Assembly (NCBI RefSeq): GCF_049943335.1
Contig: NZ_JBNFVY010000003.1
Span: 62,001-126,000, forward strand
DNA from: JBNFVY01 sp049943335
Lineage (GTDB): Bacteria; Pseudomonadota; Alphaproteobacteria; Rhodobacterales; Rhodobacteraceae
DNA: 64,000 bases
Direction: 5' to 3'
Both the position numbers and the translations under genes were made by a program. Shown here piece by piece: positions 59,695 through 64,000 of this stretch (its first letter is position 1; the number at the start of each line of letters is the position of its first letter). Under the pieces are notes generated by a model. The model ran no database searches. It saw nothing but the letters and a program-made list of their open reading frames with translations, and was not told where the DNA came from.

Positions 59695-60501
59695 ATGAGT
59701 ACGGCCCACATAGCCCATGAGCCAGATGATCTGACGATTCGAGTCCTTGTTGACGATGACCTGACATTGCGCCTGTGGGATATACGCGTCACCAGCCGCG
59801 ACATGTCCAGCACACTGGCGTTTCCCAAGCGCGCGAACGTTCAAAAGACCCTTGTCATGCCGCTTGGCTTGCAGGTCGGGCGCTGCCTGTCCGACTATTT
59901 GTATGGCGGCTTTCACAGACAAGACACGGCGCTTGAGGTGCCCGATTTCAAGCTGCAACTAAAGGGGGCGGCTCTGTCGGGGCTTCGCATCGAGCGCGCG
60001 CGCGGTGTTCCCAAGAGCCGCGCTTATGCGCTGCATTTCAAGCATTTCGTCGGGCGGATAGACGCTTTGTTTTCCTCTGACCGCGCCATCGCAAAAGACA
60101 CCCTGTCGCATGTGGACCGGGTTGCGGTCTCGACGCTGGTCGAAATTGCCGGGCCGTTGTTTGGGTTGGCCCGCATGTCCGGTGAGGCGCGGGACGAAGC
60201 CGCGCGCTTCCTGCAGCGCGCCGGCGACGAAGCGGATCCGTCGCCCGCCATTGGGCAGGGTAGGCCAGTGCGGCTTGAATATTGTCTTGAACAACTCGCC
60301 ACGCTGCAGGACCAGGTTGGCGAAATTGAAAGGCATCTGCGTTTACTGACCGACTTCGCGCTTCAAACCGAAGAGCGGTCGCAAGCCCAGGTTGCGTTGG
60401 AAAAATCGGTGCATCATCCCGATACGCTGCGCGATCATGTCGCCGCGGTTGCCGCCAGCCCCAACGTCTTGCCCTTGCGCCCGCGGGCCAAGGACAGTTG
60501 A
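59695..60501 (+). CDS. hypothetical protein, unrecognised family
   Basis: The 268-residue protein starts MSTAHIAHEPDDLTIRVLVDDDLTLRLW and has no signal peptide, membrane helix or known motif. The second half is helical (DTLSHVDRVAVSTLVEIAGPLFGLARMSGEA) with a coiled-coil-like stretch (LEQLATLQDQVGEIERHLRLLTDFALQTEERSQ). Codon use matches the chromosome. It is placed between olsA and thiE without clear operon partners. Confidence 0.7.
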   Translation: MSTAHIAHEPDDLTIRVLVDDDLTLRLWDIRVTSRDMSSTLAFPKRANVQKTLVMPLGLQVGRCLSDYLYGGFHRQDTALEVPDFKLQLKGAALSGLRIERARGVPKSRAYALHFKHFVGRIDALFSSDRAIAKDTLSHVDRVAVSTLVEIAGPLFGLARMSGEARDEAARFLQRAGDEADPSPAIGQGRPVRLEYCLEQLATLQDQVGEIERHLRLLTDFALQTEERSQAQVALEKSVHHPDTLRDHVAAVAASPNVLPLRPRAKDS

Positions 60502-60504
60502 CGA

Positions 60505-61125
60505 TCAGCCCATTGCTGTGATGAGGCGCCCAAGTGCGGCGACGGGATCGTCTTGGTCCCAGATTTCGCGCCCGATGCCGAAAAAATCGGTGTAGGGTGC
60601 TAGCGCGCCGACGGTTTCAACGTCCAGCGCGCCTTCGGCCACAACCGGCAGTTCGATCATCTGGCTCCACCATTGGAACAAATCCGCTTCGGCCCGGCTG
60701 CCATCGCCAAGATCCGACGTCCCGGCTGGCCCGAAACAGATATAGTCCGCACCGGCTTCGCCTGCCGTCATTCCGTCGTGACGCGACGTGCCGCAGAACG
60801 CCCCGACAATCGCCTCTTTGCCCAGCATCTTGCGGGCGCTGCGCACGGATCTGGCGCCGTCGGTCAGGTGTACCCCGTCCAGCCCGAGCCGTTCGGCAAG
60901 AACCAGATGCTCTGTAATCACCAAAGCCACGTCGCGCTCGTGGGCCACGGCGCGCACCGCGTCGGCGGCGCGGCTGATCTTGTCTTCATCGCTGCTGGCA
61001 AGGTCCAGGCGCAGGCAGGCGATGTCATGCGAATCCAGAACGCGGGCCAACTGCGCTGGAAAGCTCGACAGTTCAAATTCGGGCGGGGTGATAAGATAGA
61101 TTTGCGGCTGCTCGCTCTCGGCCAT
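60505..61125 (-). CDS. thiE: thiamine-phosphate synthase-like protein
   Basis: ThiE joins HMP pyrophosphate and thiazole phosphate to thiamine phosphate. The 206-residue TIM-barrel protein has VALVITEHLVLAERLGLDGVHLTD, IVGAFCGTSRHDGMTAGEAGADYICFGP and PVVAEGALDVETVG. The usual G(V)HLGQ motif is replaced by GVHLTD, so activity as ThiE or as a TenI-like relative is open. AGGAG lies before the ATG. No thi genes or TPP riboswitch are nearby. Confidence 0.75.
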   Translation of the reverse strand: MAESEQPQIYLITPPEFELSSFPAQLARVLDSHDIACLRLDLASSDEDKISRAADAVRAVAHERDVALVITEHLVLAERLGLDGVHLTDGARSVRSARKMLGKEAIVGAFCGTSRHDGMTAGEAGADYICFGPAGTSDLGDGSRAEADLFQWWSQMIELPVVAEGALDVETVGALAPYTDFFGIGREIWDQDDPVAALGRLITAMG

Positions 61126-61259
61126 GGGGCGGCTCCTGTCTGGTTTTCAGAACCTATACCTATGTTTTCGTTAGGGCGGAAGGGCTTACGCGATCCCTTG
61201 CAACCCGGACGACACCGGCCTAAACCCGCGTCAATCCCGCTGCATCCCAAGGTCGCGCC

Positions 61260-61991
61260 ATGTCCACGCCCGCTTTCATCCTGACCCGCCCGCAAATGGG
61301 TGAAAACATTGGGGCCAGCGCACGGGCGATGCTGAATTTCGGCTGTGATCGTATGCGGATCGTCGCCCCGCGCGACGGCTGGCCAAACCCCAAGGCGGTG
61401 GCCATGGCGTCGGGGGCAGGGCGGGTGCTGGATGGGGCCAGCGTATATGGCGATCTGCCAGGGGCCGTCGCGGATTGCGACTATATTTTCGCGACCACCG
61501 CGCGCCCGCGGGGCTTGACCAAAACGGTCGTGACGCCCGAACGCGCGATGGCGCAGGCGCGCGCGCTGATGGGGGAAGGCAAGAAGGTGGGCGTGCTCTT
61601 TGGGCCGGAACGCGCGGGTCTGGAAAACGAAGACATCGCGCTGGCCAATGCCATCATTTCTGTGCCGGTGAACCCGGATTTCGCATCGCTCAATCTGGCC
61701 CAATGTGTGTTGCTGGTGGCCTATGAATGGGGCCGCCAGACCAGTTCGGTCAGCCCCGAAGTGGTGGACATGGCCAAGACCGATTGGGCCGGTCAGGTTG
61801 AGGTCGAGGCGCTGGCCCGCCACTACGAAGACCGGCTGGACGACGCACAGTTCTTTTTCCCGCCCGAAAAAGCCGACGGCATGAAAATCGTGCTGCGCAA
61901 TATGTGGAGCCGGATGCCCCTGACCCGCGCAGACGTGCAGATGCTGCACGGAATTTTGCGCCAGATGGTGCGGTGGAAAGAACGCGGTTAA
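61260..61991 (+). CDS. trmJ: tRNA/rRNA 2'-O-methyltransferase, TrmJ type
   Basis: The 243-residue SPOUT methyltransferase begins FILTRPQMGENIGASARAMLNFG and has ATTARPRG, VLFGPERAGLENEDI and SVPVNPDFASLNLAQCVLLVAYE, the trefoil-knot SAM site. TrmJ methylates position 32 of several tRNAs. The C-terminal 80 residues form the TrmJ-type helical extension. Its stop overlaps the stop of the convergent small gene. Confidence 0.9.
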   Translation: MSTPAFILTRPQMGENIGASARAMLNFGCDRMRIVAPRDGWPNPKAVAMASGAGRVLDGASVYGDLPGAVADCDYIFATTARPRGLTKTVVTPERAMAQARALMGEGKKVGVLFGPERAGLENEDIALANAIISVPVNPDFASLNLAQCVLLVAYEWGRQTSSVSPEVVDMAKTDWAGQVEVEALARHYEDRLDDAQFFFPPEKADGMKIVLRNMWSRMPLTRADVQMLHGILRQMVRWKERG

Positions 61992-62179
61992 CGCTGGGGG
62001 CGCTGGCGGAAGTGGTCGATCAGCGTCTGAATCACCTGTTCGCTGGCCAGACGCGTGGACATACTGTCGCCTCCGACCAGGGGGCGTTTTCTGGCTGGAT
62101 CGTTCGTGGGGCGAAATTTGAATTCGAAATGGTCTACACTGCCCGCCTCGAAGGGCAGGTTCGGGCCTTTTTCTGTCAT
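61988..62179 (-). CDS. 63-residue hypothetical protein
   Basis: The product MTEKGPNLPFEAGSVDHFEF and its continuation is polar, without membrane segments or known motif. The ATG at 62179 has AGGA upstream; a longer frame to 62272 lacks support. It is convergent with trmJ and divergent from ctaA. Confidence 0.6.
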   Translation of the reverse strand: MTEKGPNLPFEAGSVDHFEFKFRPTNDPARKRPLVGGDSMSTRLASEQVIQTLIDHFRQRPQR

Positions 62180-62375
62180 ATTATTTTGTTCCTGCTCGTT
62201 CCGTGTCGGCTTGGGTTGATATTGCCCGGACATAGCGGCCATAGCTTTAAGGCCAGATTGTCCCAACGGCAAGTTGCGTCATGAGATTTTTGCGCGCTCG
62301 GCGAAACGTCGCACAGGCTTGCCGCCACCCAGCCAAGCGCCTAGATTTCGCGCGACACAAAGACAGAGAGCCCGC

Positions 62376-63515
62376 ATGAGCCAGAACCGTACGATTTTCG
62401 AAGATGTCTCGACCGATAAACCGACCGGGTCCACCCCGTCCAAGGGGCGGATCGACCGGCCGGCCGGGGCCCGCAAGGCCATCCGTGCCTGGTTGATCGC
62501 GCTCTTTGCGCTGGTTGTTGCGATGATCTGCGTCGGAGGGCTCACCCGGTTGACGGATTCGGGCCTGTCGATCACCGAATGGCGCCCCGTTACCGGCGCG
62601 CTTCCCCCGATGAACGCCGAAGGCTGGAACAGCGAATTCGCGAAATACCAGGAAATCCCCGAATACACGTTACAGAACAAGGGTATGAGCCTGTCCGAGT
62701 TCAAGGCGATCTATTGGTGGGAATGGGGCCACCGGCAATTGGGACGCGTGATCGGGCTGGTTTGGGCGGTCGGTTTTCTTGGGTTTCTTGCGGCGCGCAA
62801 GATCCCGACGGGCTGGAACAAGCGCCTGTTGGGGATTGGCCTGTTGGGCGGTTTGCAGGGGGCGATCGGCTGGTGGATGGTCTCGTCTGGGCTGGACGGT
62901 GGCATGCTGGATGTGGCGTCTTACCGTCTGGCGGTGCACTTGGGGCTGGCGTTTGTCATTCTCGGGTTCATCGCCTGGTACGTCTTTTTGCTGTCACGGC
63001 CCGAAGCGCAGCTCCTACAGGCCCGGCGCGACCGCAACCCCAAGCTGTTCGGTCTGTCGACCGGGCTGCTGCACCTGTCGTTCATCCAGATCCTGCTGGG
63101 CGCGCTGGTGGCCGGAATCGATGCGGGCCGCGGTTTTACCGACTGGCCGCTGATGGGGGGGCATATCTTTCCCCCCGATCCGTTTGCGCTTGAGCCGCTT
63201 TGGCGCAACTTTTTCGAAGACGAAGGGCTGGTGCAGTTCATGCACCGGGTTGCCGGCTATCTGGTGTTCATTTTCGGGATTGTGGTCTGGTCGCGTGGGC
63301 ATGCCAGTGCAAATGGCGCCACCAGGCGGGCGTTCGATGTCATGGGGGCTTTGGTTGCCTTTCAGGTCGTTCTGGGCGTCGTGACGGTGATGAACGGCGC
63401 GCCATTGGCCCTGGGAATCGCGCACCAGCTTGGCGCGGTCGCCCTGTGGGTGGCGGTCCTGCGGGCACGGTTCCTGGCGCAGTATCCGTTGCCCCAATCG
63501 ATCCGGAGAGCATGA
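62376..63515 (+). CDS. ctaA: haem A synthase (CtaA/COX15)
   Basis: CtaA oxidises the C8 methyl of haem O to the formyl of haem A for cytochrome aa3 oxidase. The 379-residue membrane protein has eight helices and the conserved haem-ligand His residues in YWWEWGHRQLGR, YRLAVHLGLAF, FMHRVAGYLVF and GIAHQLGAVA. GGLTRLTDSGLSITEW is the family signature. It is the alphaproteobacterial/mitochondrial type. The ATG at 62376 was chosen over an upstream frame. It is followed directly by the M32 carboxypeptidase gene. Confidence 0.95.
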   Translation: MSQNRTIFEDVSTDKPTGSTPSKGRIDRPAGARKAIRAWLIALFALVVAMICVGGLTRLTDSGLSITEWRPVTGALPPMNAEGWNSEFAKYQEIPEYTLQNKGMSLSEFKAIYWWEWGHRQLGRVIGLVWAVGFLGFLAARKIPTGWNKRLLGIGLLGGLQGAIGWWMVSSGLDGGMLDVASYRLAVHLGLAFVILGFIAWYVFLLSRPEAQLLQARRDRNPKLFGLSTGLLHLSFIQILLGALVAGIDAGRGFTDWPLMGGHIFPPDPFALEPLWRNFFEDEGLVQFMHRVAGYLVFIFGIVVWSRGHASANGATRRAFDVMGALVAFQVVLGVVTVMNGAPLALGIAHQLGAVALWVAVLRARFLAQYPLPQSIRRA

Positions 63516-63517
63516 TC

Positions 63518-64000
63518 ATGTCCGCCTATGACGAACTGATTGCCTATTCCCGCGAGACGGTCGCCTTGGCCCAGGTTGCCGGGCGATTGGGCTGGGACCA
63601 GGAAACCGTGATGCCGCGCGGCGCCGCCGCCCAACGCGCCGACGAAATGGCCGCCTTGGAAAGCGTGCTGCATGCGCGGCGCACCGACGCGCGTGTCGGC
63701 GATTGGCTGGACCGGGCCGAGACGACGGGCGACGTGGCCGCAGCGCAGTTGCGCGAATTGCGGCGCAGCTATGAGCGCAATACCAAGGTGCCCGCGCGGC
63801 TGGCGTCCGAGATCGCGCGCGAAACATCAGTAGCCCAAGGCATCTGGGCCGAAGCGCGCGCCAACGAAGACGTTGCCGCCTTTGTGCCCACGTTGAAAAA
63901 AGTGGTCGACCTGCGCCGCGAAGAGGCCGCCGCGTTGGCCGGGGACGGGCCGCTCTATGATGCGCTGCTCAACGATTACGAACCGGGCGCAACGGCCGCC
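63518..64000 (+). CDS. carboxypeptidase M32 family, N-terminal part
   Basis: The frame runs off the right edge after 161 codons. The N terminus MSAYDELIAYSRETVALAQV followed by LGWDQETVMPRGAAAQRADE is that of M32 metallocarboxypeptidases (Taq carboxypeptidase type), which have about 490 residues. The zinc motif HEXXH lies beyond the window. CGGAGAG favours the ATG at 63518; an ATG at 63512 overlaps the ctaA stop (ATGA), so both genes are probably coupled. Confidence 0.9.
   Translation, partial: MSAYDELIAYSRETVALAQVAGRLGWDQETVMPRGAAAQRADEMAALESVLHARRTDARVGDWLDRAETTGDVAAAQLRELRRSYERNTKVPARLASEIARETSVAQGIWAEARANEDVAAFVPTLKKVVDLRREEAAALAGDGPLYDALLNDYEPGATAA

Noticed and set aside
61126..61259. 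TPP riboswitch before thiE
   Set aside because: The intergenic region lacks the conserved CTGAGA and GATC-type core elements, and the thiE leader is very short.
1..64000. CRISPR arrays, rRNA operon, complete insertion sequences
   Set aside because: No regularly spaced repeats, no rRNA-like segments and no intact transposase gene were recognised on either strand.

Overview
The window looks like a stretch of a Rhodobacteraceae (Roseobacter-group) alphaproteobacterial chromosome. The protein-coding DNA is GC-rich. The gene content fits that group: a ChpT phosphotransferase, a DUF1476 F1-ATPase zeta inhibitor, an olsB-olsA ornithine-lipid pair, a zwf-pgl-pgi cluster, a C-terminally extended ribosomal protein L21, DctB-DctD and a large RNase E. 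This assignment rests on gene content and recognisable protein families, not on a database search.

Layout. 1-1.8 kb is a decayed prophage end (capsid and portal fragments) next to tRNA-Asn. 1.9-12.9 kb holds housekeeping genes: an MBL-fold hydrolase, an EnvZ-like kinase, tRNA-Ile2, purM-purN, rnd, a lipoprotein, sufE, a YbjQ pair, a radical SAM protein with an apparent LexA operator inside its promoter, an MprF-like protein and the ATPase zeta subunit. 13.1-22 kb carries purC-purS-purQ, dctB-dctD and rne. 22-31.7 kb carries tusA-like/ccdA, a membrane alpha/beta-hydrolase with a cytochrome P450, an MFS transporter, cobA, an AlkA-type glycosylase with an esterase, a 37-residue small protein, an HNH nuclease and a second radical SAM protein. 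31.8-35.6 kb is zwf-pgl-pgi under a LacI-type palindrome. 35.8-45.2 kb holds tRNA-Gly, a secreted protein, rluE, a Ppx/GppA phosphatase, rlmE, an acyl-CoA ligase, a nitronate monooxygenase, a GGDEF-EAL protein and hemP.

The main accessory feature is a compact integrative element at 46107-50357. It lies between a 17-bp direct repeat of the tRNA-Ser(CGA) 3' end and the intact tRNA. It encodes one tyrosine integrase and one large P-loop ATPase with a C-terminal winged-helix-like tail, plus about 870 bp of AT-rich DNA without a convincing gene. Its size, position and single cargo gene resemble small tRNA-anchored islands that often carry anti-phage functions, but defence is an inference here.

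Beyond the island the chromosome resumes with a DUF2059 protein, rplU-rpmA, a GNAT, obgE-proB-proA, chpT (divergent from a DUF3553 protein), olsB-olsA, an unrecognised protein, thiE, trmJ, ctaA and the start of an M32 carboxypeptidase.

Regulatory signals visible by eye include three copies of an 18-bp palindrome (core TACGCCNNCGTA) in front of cobA, the glycosylase and the MFS gene. There is also a GTTC-N7-GTTC LexA-type box filling the spacer of the radical SAM promoter, a nested inverted repeat between a lipoprotein gene and sufE, and several intrinsic terminators.
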